A stretch of 5,460 bases of DNA from Syntrophomonadaceae bacterium (GTDB lineage: Bacteria; Bacillota; Dethiobacteria; SKNC01): positions 1-5,460 of the forward strand of contig PWHX01000079.1 in NCBI GenBank assembly GCA_003555415.1. Reading direction: 5' to 3'. A program made the translations under genes and the position numbers. Below are positions 1-5,160 of the stretch, in pieces (positions within the stretch are counted from its first letter, which is position 1; each line of letters starts with the position of its first letter). The notes below the pieces were generated by a model. It searched no databases. It was not told the DNA's origin and saw only the letters and a program-made list of their open reading frames with translations.

Positions 1-138
1 GACAAACCCGAGATTAACGATGAAGATCTTTTAGGTCTTGCAGCAGCAGAAACCTTTATAAATAATGGATCGGTTTATACTGTTAACCCTGAAGAAATAC
101 CGGATAATAAACTTATTGCTGCAGTTTTCAGATATTAA
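1..138 (+). CDS. C-terminal fragment, possible baeRF (bacterial eRF1-like) family protein
   Basis: Reading frame 1 is open from the left edge to a TAA at 136-138, giving the last 45 residues of a protein whose start lies outside the window. The visible part has an acidic stretch (DEDLLGLAAAETFINNG), a short predicted beta segment (SVYTV) and the final residues LIAAVFRY. From family knowledge, bacterial eRF1/Vms1-like proteins (baeRF families) commonly end in a similar pattern, with a helix, 'nGg-V-vl', an acidic loop and a final G/I-A-A-hydrophobic-R-Y. Those proteins resemble archaeal release factor domain 2/3 and are linked to ribosome rescue or peptidyl-tRNA hydrolysis. No catalytic motif lies in this fragment, so the family call is tentative. 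That this is the true 3' end of a gene is much surer: codon use is sensible and a hairpin with a T-rich tail follows the stop. It converges with sucD across a 54-base gap and has no evident functional link to the other genes. Confidence 0.5.
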   Translation, partial: DKPEINDEDLLGLAAAETFINNGSVYTVNPEEIPDNKLIAAVFRY

Positions 139-141
139 CAC

Positions 142-190
142 AGGTAACTACCTTCTTCTTTTTCAGTTGGTTACTTCTTTGCTTTAAAAG
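142..190 (+). terminator. Putative rho-independent terminator of the left-edge gene
   Basis: Bases 142-150 (AGGTAACTA) can pair with 168-176 (TGGTTACTT), giving a nine-base-pair stem that includes two G-U pairs. The loop is pyrimidine-rich and a T-rich stretch (TCTTTGCTTT, then AAAAGTTTT) follows. It begins four bases after the stop of the plus-strand gene. Read on the minus strand, the bases after the stem are not U-rich, so it is a poor terminator for sucCD coming from the other side. Energy was not calculated. Confidence 0.45.
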
Positions 191-192
191 TT

Positions 193-1071
193 TTACTTGC
201 CCAGGACATTCTTAATGGCATCAGCTACTTCATATGGTGTGCTCACCGTAACTGCTCCGGCCTCTTTTAAGGCCTTCATCTTGGAACTAGCAGTACCGGC
301 AGTGGCGGAAATTATAGCTCCGGCATGACCCATTTTTTTTCCTGCCGGGGCAGTTTGCCCTGCAACATAAGCTACAACAGGTTTTGAGAATTTGTTTTTA
401 ATATAATCTGCGGCTTCTTCTTCATCGCTTCCCCCAATTTCACCAATTATACATACTGCTTCTGTTTCAGGGTCTTCATTAAAGAGTTCCAACAAATCAA
501 TGAACTTCACACCGATGAAGGGATCGCCTCCCACACCAATAACACTGCTTTGACCTATCCCGGCGTTGGTAAGGTCATAAGCTATCTGGTAGGTTAAAGT
601 GCCGCTACGGCTTATTATCCCCACTCTACCTGGAGAAAAAATATTTCCCGGAATAATTCCTATAAGACTCTTTCCGGGAATAATAATACCCGGAGAGTTA
701 GGCCCGATAATCCTGGTTTCAGGATATATTACATCTATTCTACGGAGAGCGTGCATGGCATCCAGGGCGGGAATACCCTCTGTAATACATATAATTAACC
801 TGATTCCTGCTTCTGCAGCTTCATACAGGGCATCTACGGCAAAGCCAGGAGGAACAAATATTATACTGGTGTTTGCCCCTTCATGTCTTACTGTTTCCTC
901 AACGGCATCATATATGGGAACTTCATTAATTATTTGTCCTCCCTTTCCCGGTGAACAACCCGCTACAATGTTAGTTCCATATTGGAGCATAAGACCGGTA
1001 TGATATTTTCCTTCCCGGCCGGTAATACCCTGGACAACAACCTTCATCTCATTATCAATAAATATACCCAC
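193..1071 (-). CDS. sucD: Succinate-CoA ligase (NDP-forming), alpha subunit
   Basis: This is the CoA-binding and catalytic subunit of succinyl-CoA synthetase, which interconverts succinyl-CoA + NDP + Pi and succinate + CoA + NTP in the cytoplasm. The protein is 292 residues, the usual SucD length. An N-terminal Rossmann CoA-binding domain carries GITGREGKYHT at about 15-25. GPNSPGIIIPG lies at 123-133, and the SRSGTLTYQ ligase motif follows at about 154-162. GVGGDPF is at 179-185 and GEIGGS at 210-215, with the conserved Glu at 211. KKMGHAGAI near 245-253 contains the active-site His249 that is phosphorylated during turnover. The start is GTG: no ATG precedes the conserved GIFID segment, and GGAGGG sits seven bases upstream inside the end of sucC. 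A downstream ATG (residue 9) would cut off the first strand. sucC ends three bases upstream, so the pair is one transcription unit, probably translationally coupled. Position 126 is Ser where many homologues have Cys. Related acyl-CoA ligases of other substrate range cannot be fully excluded. Confidence 0.97.
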   Translation of the reverse strand: MGIFIDNEMKVVVQGITGREGKYHTGLMLQYGTNIVAGCSPGKGGQIINEVPIYDAVEETVRHEGANTSIIFVPPGFAVDALYEAAEAGIRLIICITEGIPALDAMHALRRIDVIYPETRIIGPNSPGIIIPGKSLIGIIPGNIFSPGRVGIISRSGTLTYQIAYDLTNAGIGQSSVIGVGGDPFIGVKFIDLLELFNEDPETEAVCIIGEIGGSDEEEAADYIKNKFSKPVVAYVAGQTAPAGKKMGHAGAIISATAGTASSKMKALKEAGAVTVSTPYEVADAIKNVLGK

Positions 1072-1074
1072 AAC

Positions 1075-2217
1075 TTATCCCTCCTCCGCATACGCTACGG
1101 CTTTGACGGTTGCTTCCCGCATTGTTTTACAAATATCTACTCTGATCTTGCTTTCATTTAAAATACTTCGCCCTTCTTCCTCGTTGGTGCCTCCCAGGCG
1201 AACTACTATAGGAAGCTCAGGGTGTATATATTTAACCACTTCAATTATACCCCTGGCAACCTCATCGCAGCGGGTTATCCCTCCAAAAATGTTAATAAGT
1301 AAAGATTTTACCTTGGGACTATCCAGGGCAATCTCTATAGAAGTTTCCATTTGCTTAGAAAGAGCTCCGCCCCCGATATCCAAAAAGTTAGCAGGAGTTC
1401 CCCCTTCCCGGCTAACACTGTCCAATGTGGCCATAACCAATCCTGCGCCGTTTCCTATTACGGCTACATTTCCTTCTAGCTTTACAAAACTGATGTTTTC
1501 TTCCCGGGCCCTTAACTCAACAGGGTCATCCGTATCGGGTTCCAGGGAATCAAATAGCTCCCGGTGCCTGAATGCTGCACTGCTGTCCAGTTCAATTTTA
1601 CTGTCACCGCAGATAAGAGTTCCCTCTTCTGTAATTATTGCCGGATTAATTTCCGTAAGACGGGCATCTTCACCAAGGAAAACATTGTATAGCTTCAGAA
1701 CTACGGATACTAACTGACCTATATGCTCATACTTAACTCCGGCCATAAGAGCCTCCCGTCTCACCTGATAGGGATGAATCCCCCACAAAGGATCAATGTT
1801 AATTCTCCTTACTTTTTCCGGGTCCTCTTGGGCTACTTTTTCTATATCAACACCGCCACTGCTGCTTACGATAAAAAACGGCAGATTTTTGGAGCGATCA
1901 TAAGTAAACCCGAGATAGTATTCTTTACTGATACTTACCTGTTCTTCAATATATACTTTTTTTACTCTGTATTCTTTTATCATCATTCCCAGCATTTCTT
2001 CTGCTTTCTGAACTGCTTCCAAAGGAGTAGAAGCTTTCTTTATCCCCCCGGCTTTGCCGCGACCTCCGGTATGTACCTGTGCCTTAATCATTACTTCTCC
2101 GCCCAATTCCCTGGCGGCTTCTTCAGCCTTACTTGCTTCTGTAATCACTTTTCCACTAGGCACAGGCAATCTGTACTTATCAAATATAGCCTTCCCTTCA
2201 TATTCAAGCGTTTTCAC
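1075..2217 (-). CDS. sucC: Succinate-CoA ligase (NDP-forming), beta subunit
   Basis: This is the nucleotide-binding subunit that pairs with SucD and supplies the ATP-grasp fold and succinate specificity. It has 380 residues, close to the E. coli 388. The ATP-grasp domain fills roughly the first 230 residues, with KAQVHTGGRGKAGG at 45-58 and the metal- and nucleotide-binding TEINPAI at 188-194. A D-x-K motif (Asp205, Lys207) lies close behind and is followed by FRHREL. The C-terminal flavodoxin-like domain has NGAGL at 256-260, FLDIGGGA at 278-285, the phosphate- and succinate-binding NIFGGITRCDE at 309-319, and RLGGTNEEEG at 340-349. The start is GTG with GGAGGG five bases upstream; it aligns with the family N terminus (LHEYQAK-like LEYEGKA). 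An overlapping out-of-frame ATG is followed at once by TGA, so it cannot be the start. ATP versus GTP preference cannot be settled by eye, although Pro20 and the small Gly residues near 51-52 resemble the E. coli enzyme. It is the first gene of the sucCD unit and is read divergently from the kor operon. Confidence 0.97.
   Translation of the reverse strand: MKTLEYEGKAIFDKYRLPVPSGKVITEASKAEEAARELGGEVMIKAQVHTGGRGKAGGIKKASTPLEAVQKAEEMLGMMIKEYRVKKVYIEEQVSISKEYYLGFTYDRSKNLPFFIVSSSGGVDIEKVAQEDPEKVRRINIDPLWGIHPYQVRREALMAGVKYEHIGQLVSVVLKLYNVFLGEDARLTEINPAIITEEGTLICGDSKIELDSSAAFRHRELFDSLEPDTDDPVELRAREENISFVKLEGNVAVIGNGAGLVMATLDSVSREGGTPANFLDIGGGALSKQMETSIEIALDSPKVKSLLINIFGGITRCDEVARGIIEVVKYIHPELPIVVRLGGTNEEEGRSILNESKIRVDICKTMREATVKAVAYAEEG
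1079..1084 (-). promoter_or_regulatory. Ribosome binding site of sucD
   Basis: On the minus strand GGAGGG lies within the last codons of sucC (Glu-Glu-Gly) and ends seven bases before the GTG of sucD. It decides the GTG start over the ATG nine codons in and suggests that termination on sucC feeds initiation on sucD. Confidence 0.8.
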
Positions 2218-2222
2218 ATTAA

Positions 2223-2228
2223 CCCTCC
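2223..2228 (-). promoter_or_regulatory. Ribosome binding site of sucC
   Basis: On the minus strand GGAGGG is followed by TTAAT and the GTG start of sucC, a five-base spacing. The overlapping ATG two bases earlier would be only three bases from the site and opens a frame that stops at the next codon. Confidence 0.8.
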
Positions 2229-2282
2229 AAAAACTGTATTATCCATAATTTTAACATAAATATTAAAAACAAAGAAAATTAT

Positions 2283-2312
2283 TTTATATTTATCCCTATT
2301 ATTTTTTTGCAA
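2283..2312 (-). promoter_or_regulatory. Putative sigma-A-type promoter of sucCD
   Basis: Read on the minus strand, TTGCAA (2312-2307, four of six matches to TTGACA) is followed after 18 bases by TATAAA (2288-2283, five of six matches to TATAAT). Transcription would begin near 2276, leaving a leader of about 60 bases before the GTG. The region is very AT-rich, so chance matches are likely and this is only the best candidate seen. Confidence 0.35.
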
Positions 2313-2337
2313 TTTTGCTAACATAAAAAGTAAAAGA

Positions 2338-2346
2338 TGATATAAT
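2338..2346 (+). promoter_or_regulatory. Putative extended -10 promoter of the kor operon
   Basis: TGATATAAT is a perfect extended -10 element: TG, one base, then the full consensus TATAAT. Its best upstream -35-like hexamer, TTGCTA at 2315-2320, is 20 bases away, longer than the usual 17. An extended -10 can compensate for that. Transcription would begin near 2353, about 36 bases before the TTG of the first kor gene. It is the only exact TATAAT I see in the gap on this strand. Confidence 0.5.
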
Positions 2347-2388
2347 AACGTACTGTAGGGAATAAATAAGGCTATAAAGGGTGATTAT

Positions 2389-2607
2389 TTGGAAGAAGTT
2401 AAAAGTAAATTTCCATTTACGGTAAACAGAAGTTTATGTAAAGCATGCGGCATATGTATGGAGCTATGCCCTAAAAAAGTATTTACGAAAAACAAAGCTA
2501 ATGAGCCCAGGGTAACATACCCTGAGAACTGTACCAAGTGCAATCTGTGTTTTTACAGATGCCCTGATTTTGCCATTCAGTTACAGGAGGTGAAATCATA
2601 TGAGTAA
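2389..2607 (+). CDS. korD: 2-oxoacid:ferredoxin oxidoreductase, delta (2x[4Fe-4S] ferredoxin) subunit
   Basis: This small electron-transfer subunit carries electrons from the catalytic core toward external ferredoxin. The 72-residue protein has two classical [4Fe-4S] binding motifs of the CxxCxxCxxxCP type: Cys17, 20, 23, 27 followed by Pro28, and Cys48, 51, 54, 58 followed by Pro59. The clusters would be shared pairwise as in bacterial 2x[4Fe-4S] ferredoxins. The start is TTG, preceded by AAAGGGTGAT (2376-2385), which pairs reasonably with the 16S rRNA 3' end. A GTG at 2381 is out of frame. Its last eight bases overlap the start of korA, and the korA ribosome binding site lies inside it, so the two are co-translated. 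The position directly ahead of alpha, beta and gamma genes is what marks it as an oxidoreductase subunit and not a free ferredoxin. Confidence 0.93.
   Translation: MEEVKSKFPFTVNRSLCKACGICMELCPKKVFTKNKANEPRVTYPENCTKCNLCFYRCPDFAIQLQEVKSYE
2585..2593 (+). promoter_or_regulatory. Ribosome binding site of korA
   Basis: AGGAGGTGA is a near-complete match to the anti-Shine-Dalgarno complement. It is spaced six bases from the korA ATG at 2600 and lies inside the 3' end of korD. It looks like the strongest site in the operon. Confidence 0.85.
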
Positions 2608-3730
2608 ATTTTTTGTAGAGGGAAATGTAGCCAGTGCCTTAGGTGCCATTAAAGCCGGGGCGCGTTTTTTTGCCGGTTATCCTATTAGCCCAGCTTCGGA
2701 GTTGGCTGAATACTGTTCACAGGAAATGCCCAAAGTGGGCGGTATTTACATGCAGATGGAGGACGAAATAGCCAGTATGGCCGCTGTAATAGGAGCAAGT
2801 CTGGGAGGCATGAAAGCGTTCACAGCAACCAGTGGACCAGGTATGTCTTTGATGCAGGAAAATATTGGATACGCCTCTATGGTAGAGGCTCCCTGCGTCA
2901 TAATAAACGTGCAAAGATTTGGTCTAAGCACGGGAGTTGCCACCAGCCCGGGTCAGTCAGACATCATGCAGGCAAGGTGGGGTCGTCACGGTGATCAGAG
3001 CATCATCGCCCTCACCCCTTCATCTGTTCAAGGATGTTTTGACCTTACCGTGGAAGCTTTCAATCTTGCGGAAAGGTTTTCTTCTCCCGTAATGGTTTTA
3101 TTTGAAGCTTCTATTGCTCATCTACGTGAAAGGATAAACATACTTGAGTCCGAAGAGTTACATTTAATTGAAAGGAAGAAGCCCGATGTTTCCCCCGAAG
3201 ATTATAAGCCATATAAACCTGATGAGAGGGGAGTGCCAAGGCTATCTTATTATGGTAGTGAGCATATTCTTAAAACAACTGGTTTGGTTCATACGGAAAC
3301 CGGCAATATCAGCAGTGATGCCAGAGTATGTGCTGCTCTGGTAGAAAGGTTAGAAAGAAAAATTGAAGATTACCAGGACGAATTACCTCCCCCTAAGTAC
3401 TACGGGACTAAAGATGCGGAAACAGTCCTGGTCTCTTTTGGCATATCTTCAAGGGCAGCCAGGGAAGCAGTATACAGAGCTAATTTAGCCGGGATTTCTG
3501 CCGGCTTAATTGAACTTCAAACGGTTTGGCCTTTCCCTGAGAAAGCCATTGCCCAATACTTGTCTAAAGCTTTGAGAGTTATTGTGGTTGAGATGAACAG
3601 GGGGCAGGTTACTAGAGAGATAGAACGGGTTGTTTCTAGAAATCTGGTTGATCCACTTCTCCGCACTGATACAAACATCTTTTATCCCCATGATATTCTA
3701 GATAAAATTAAGGAGGTTCATGATATATAA
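2600..3730 (+). CDS. korA: 2-oxoacid:ferredoxin oxidoreductase, alpha subunit (probably 2-oxoglutarate-type)
   Basis: This catalytic subunit helps build the thiamine-diphosphate active site that decarboxylates a 2-oxoacid and passes the acyl group to CoA, reducing ferredoxin. The protein has 376 residues, the usual size for a stand-alone alpha subunit. The N-terminal pyrimidine-binding domain has GYPISPASE at 26-34 (the family Y-P-I-T/S-P motif), MEDEIAS at 53-59 with the Glu that activates the thiamine, and ATSGPGMSLMQE at 76-87. GLSTGVATSPGQSD at 108-121 leads into MQARWGRHGD at 123-132. A middle region ends with TTGLVHTETGN at 226-236, followed by a C-terminal transketolase-like domain from about 270 (ETVLVSFG). 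No iron-sulfur cysteines are expected or seen in a pattern. The substrate is inferred: the four-subunit D-A-B-G order and the adjacent sucCD favour 2-oxoglutarate, but pyruvate or branched-chain 2-oxoacids cannot be excluded by motif alone. It overlaps korD by eight bases and korB by one (TAATG). Confidence 0.92.
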   Translation: MSKFFVEGNVASALGAIKAGARFFAGYPISPASELAEYCSQEMPKVGGIYMQMEDEIASMAAVIGASLGGMKAFTATSGPGMSLMQENIGYASMVEAPCVIINVQRFGLSTGVATSPGQSDIMQARWGRHGDQSIIALTPSSVQGCFDLTVEAFNLAERFSSPVMVLFEASIAHLRERINILESEELHLIERKKPDVSPEDYKPYKPDERGVPRLSYYGSEHILKTTGLVHTETGNISSDARVCAALVERLERKIEDYQDELPPPKYYGTKDAETVLVSFGISSRAAREAVYRANLAGISAGLIELQTVWPFPEKAIAQYLSKALRVIVVEMNRGQVTREIERVVSRNLVDPLLRTDTNIFYPHDILDKIKEVHDI

Positions 3731-4542
3731 TGAGCATTTCCCAAGACTACACCGACTATATTGCCTGGGACCGGCTGCCCCATATGTGGTGCCCGGGATG
3801 TGGAAACGGAATAGCTTTAAAGGGGTTAGCCCTTGCCCTGGCAAAACAAGGTATACCCCGGCATAAAGTACTTATGGCAACGGGAATAGGTTGTTCAGGA
3901 AGAGCCGGGTCATACGTATCTTTCCACAGCTTTGATGGAACCCACGGCAGAACTATTGCCTTCTGTACAGGGATAAATGTTGCTCAGCCGGACCTAAAGA
4001 TTGTAGCCTTTCTGGGTGATGGAGATTGTGGCGCAATTGGTGGCAATCACCTGCTCCATGCTGCCCGGCGTAACAATGACTTAACTGTTTTAGAAATAAA
4101 TAACTTTACCTATGGCATGACCGGAGGGCAATTCTCTCCTACTACCCCGGCACACAGCTTTTCCAGCACGTCAAAGCATGGTAAAGTTGATTATGGCATG
4201 GACATGTGCTATCTCGTGGCTGAAGCCGGAGCAAACTATGTAGCCAGTACCACCGTGTATCACACAGCTCAATTGAATAAATTTATTAATGAAGCAATTT
4301 CTACCCGGGGCTTTTCTTTTGTGGAAATCGCCTCCCCCTGTCCCACATATTATGGCAGGCATAATAACCTTAGAAGTGCCCCGGAAATGATGGAGTGGTT
4401 TAAAGAAAGAGCACTTCCCAAGGAAAAATATGATGAGCTTACCATAGAAGAAAAACAAAAGTATATCATGAGAGGCAGACTGGTACAACGGGATAGAGAG
4501 GACTTTCTAACCATGTACATGAATGAGTTAAATAATGAATAA
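3730..4542 (+). CDS. korB: 2-oxoacid:ferredoxin oxidoreductase, beta subunit (thiamine diphosphate and [4Fe-4S])
   Basis: This subunit binds the thiamine diphosphate and the proximal [4Fe-4S] cluster that takes electrons from it. The protein has 270 residues. HMWCPGCGNG near 18-27 supplies Cys21 and Cys24, TGIGCSGR at 51-58 supplies Cys55, and SPCPTYYGR near 202-210 supplies Cys204. This four-cysteine spacing matches the cluster ligands known in two-subunit archaeal enzymes of the family. The diphosphate and Mg2+ motif is GDGDCGAIGGNH at 96-107, followed by EINNFTYGMTGGQFSPTTP at 122-140, which is highly characteristic of the family. The start is the ATG in TAATG, overlapping the korA stop by one base. 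AGGAGG (3711-3716) is 13 bases upstream, longer than normal, and no closer in-frame start exists, so translation is probably coupled to korA. The tail (about 215-270) is the charged helical extension usual for KorB. All expected ligands are present. Confidence 0.95.
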   Translation: MSISQDYTDYIAWDRLPHMWCPGCGNGIALKGLALALAKQGIPRHKVLMATGIGCSGRAGSYVSFHSFDGTHGRTIAFCTGINVAQPDLKIVAFLGDGDCGAIGGNHLLHAARRNNDLTVLEINNFTYGMTGGQFSPTTPAHSFSSTSKHGKVDYGMDMCYLVAEAGANYVASTTVYHTAQLNKFINEAISTRGFSFVEIASPCPTYYGRHNNLRSAPEMMEWFKERALPKEKYDELTIEEKQKYIMRGRLVQRDREDFLTMYMNELNNE

Positions 4543-4567
4543 CAGATTTGAAAGGATGAATTATTTT

Positions 4568-5104
4568 ATGAAAACCAGATGGGAGATAGTACTTGCCGGA
4601 TACGGAGGCCAGGGTCTGGGTCGTGCAGGGCAGATTTTGGCTGAAGCAGCCATTGTTTACGATGATTTAGAAGTTACACACAATCAAAGCTACGGCGCCC
4701 AGGCCAGGGGCGGAGCCAGTCAGTCTTCCCTTATTATAAGCAATGAAAAGATCATCTTTCCTATCGTTGAGAAGGCAGATATTTTAGTAGCATTGTCTCC
4801 GCAGGGCTACTCAGTCTACGAACCCCAAGTAAATCCTGAAGAAGGAATAATCATATATGATTCATCTATTGACATAAGTTTAAAGGGAAGGGCAAAGGAG
4901 CAGGGATATCCTTTTCAGGAAGAAGCATATAAACTAGAACACTCAGTGGGAATCAGTATTATGGCCCTGGGGGCTGTTCTGGAATTGTACAATATTTTTT
5001 CTCCCGATGCCTTGATAAAAACTTTGGAAAACCAATTTTCCGGTAGGATTCTTGACATGAATATCAAAGCCTTTCAGATGGGGCAGGCTTTGGTAAAGCT
5101 TTAA
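4568..5104 (+). CDS. korC: 2-oxoacid:ferredoxin oxidoreductase, gamma subunit
   Basis: This subunit completes the oxidoreductase, contributing the domain that closes over CoA in the family. With the chosen start it is 178 residues, typical for a separate gamma subunit. The glycine motif GYGGQG lies at 11-16, inside the family-wide opening 'x-I-x-L-A-G-x-G-G-Q-G'. NQSYGAQARGGASQSSLIIS follows at 39-58, then EKADILVALSP at 68-78 and a conserved C-terminal segment with HSVGISIMALGAV near 125-137. The ATG at 4568 is preferred because it gives the family N terminus and has AAAGGA upstream, though with a long spacing of about 11 bases. An ATG at 4535, overlapping korB by eight bases, would add 11 residues (MNNRFERMNYF) and has no clear ribosome binding site; an ATG at 4556 is also possible. 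It is the last gene of the operon. The symbol korC (also called korG) depends on the substrate assignment. Confidence 0.9.
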   Translation: MKTRWEIVLAGYGGQGLGRAGQILAEAAIVYDDLEVTHNQSYGAQARGGASQSSLIISNEKIIFPIVEKADILVALSPQGYSVYEPQVNPEEGIIIYDSSIDISLKGRAKEQGYPFQEEAYKLEHSVGISIMALGAVLELYNIFSPDALIKTLENQFSGRILDMNIKAFQMGQALVKL

Positions 5105-5130
5105 AAAACGATCATTGAATATAGATTAAT

Positions 5131-5160
5131 GGCCTGGTTATATTTTTATTATTCCAGGTC
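5131..5160. terminator. Weak hairpin between converging genes, possible terminator
   Basis: Bases 5131-5137 (GGCCTGG) can pair with 5154-5160 (CCAGGTC), a seven-base-pair stem with one G-U pair and a 16-base AT-rich loop. It lies 26 bases after the korC stop and includes the last codons and stop of the convergent gene. No clean T tract follows on the plus strand; on the minus strand a run of six Ts comes about 20 bases later. It may serve one or both converging transcripts, but as an intrinsic terminator it is imperfect. Confidence 0.3.

Noticed and set aside
599..1717. Two plus-strand open frames opposite sucD and sucC (599-1003 and 1103-1717)
   Set aside because: Both lie wholly within conserved genes on the other strand. 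They are low-complexity Pro/Ile or Ser/Leu-rich translations with no recognisable domain or translation signals.
1723..2259. A long plus-strand open frame of 178 codons opposite sucC, rich in Phe, Tyr and Cys
   Set aside because: It is the antisense of the strongly conserved sucC gene, has no ribosome binding site, and its composition is what the reverse of sucC codons gives.
2241..2275. A Rex (redox repressor) binding site in the sucC leader
   Set aside because: TTGTT- and GTTAA-like pieces occur, but they do not form the required dyad with the right spacing; the match is what AT-rich DNA gives by chance.
2218..2388. A riboswitch, T-box or small RNA gene between the divergent operons
   Set aside because: The spacer is short and very AT-rich, with no GC-containing stems or conserved riboswitch cores on either strand.
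4171..4488. A minus-strand open frame of 105 codons opposite korB
   Set aside because: It covers the thiamine-enzyme gene in antisense, has no family resemblance and no promoter or ribosome binding site.
2389..5104. A five-domain single-chain pyruvate:ferredoxin oxidoreductase broken by frameshifts
   Set aside because: The four frames are each complete, with their own starts and overlaps, in the normal order of the multi-subunit enzymes; there is no sign of a split single gene.
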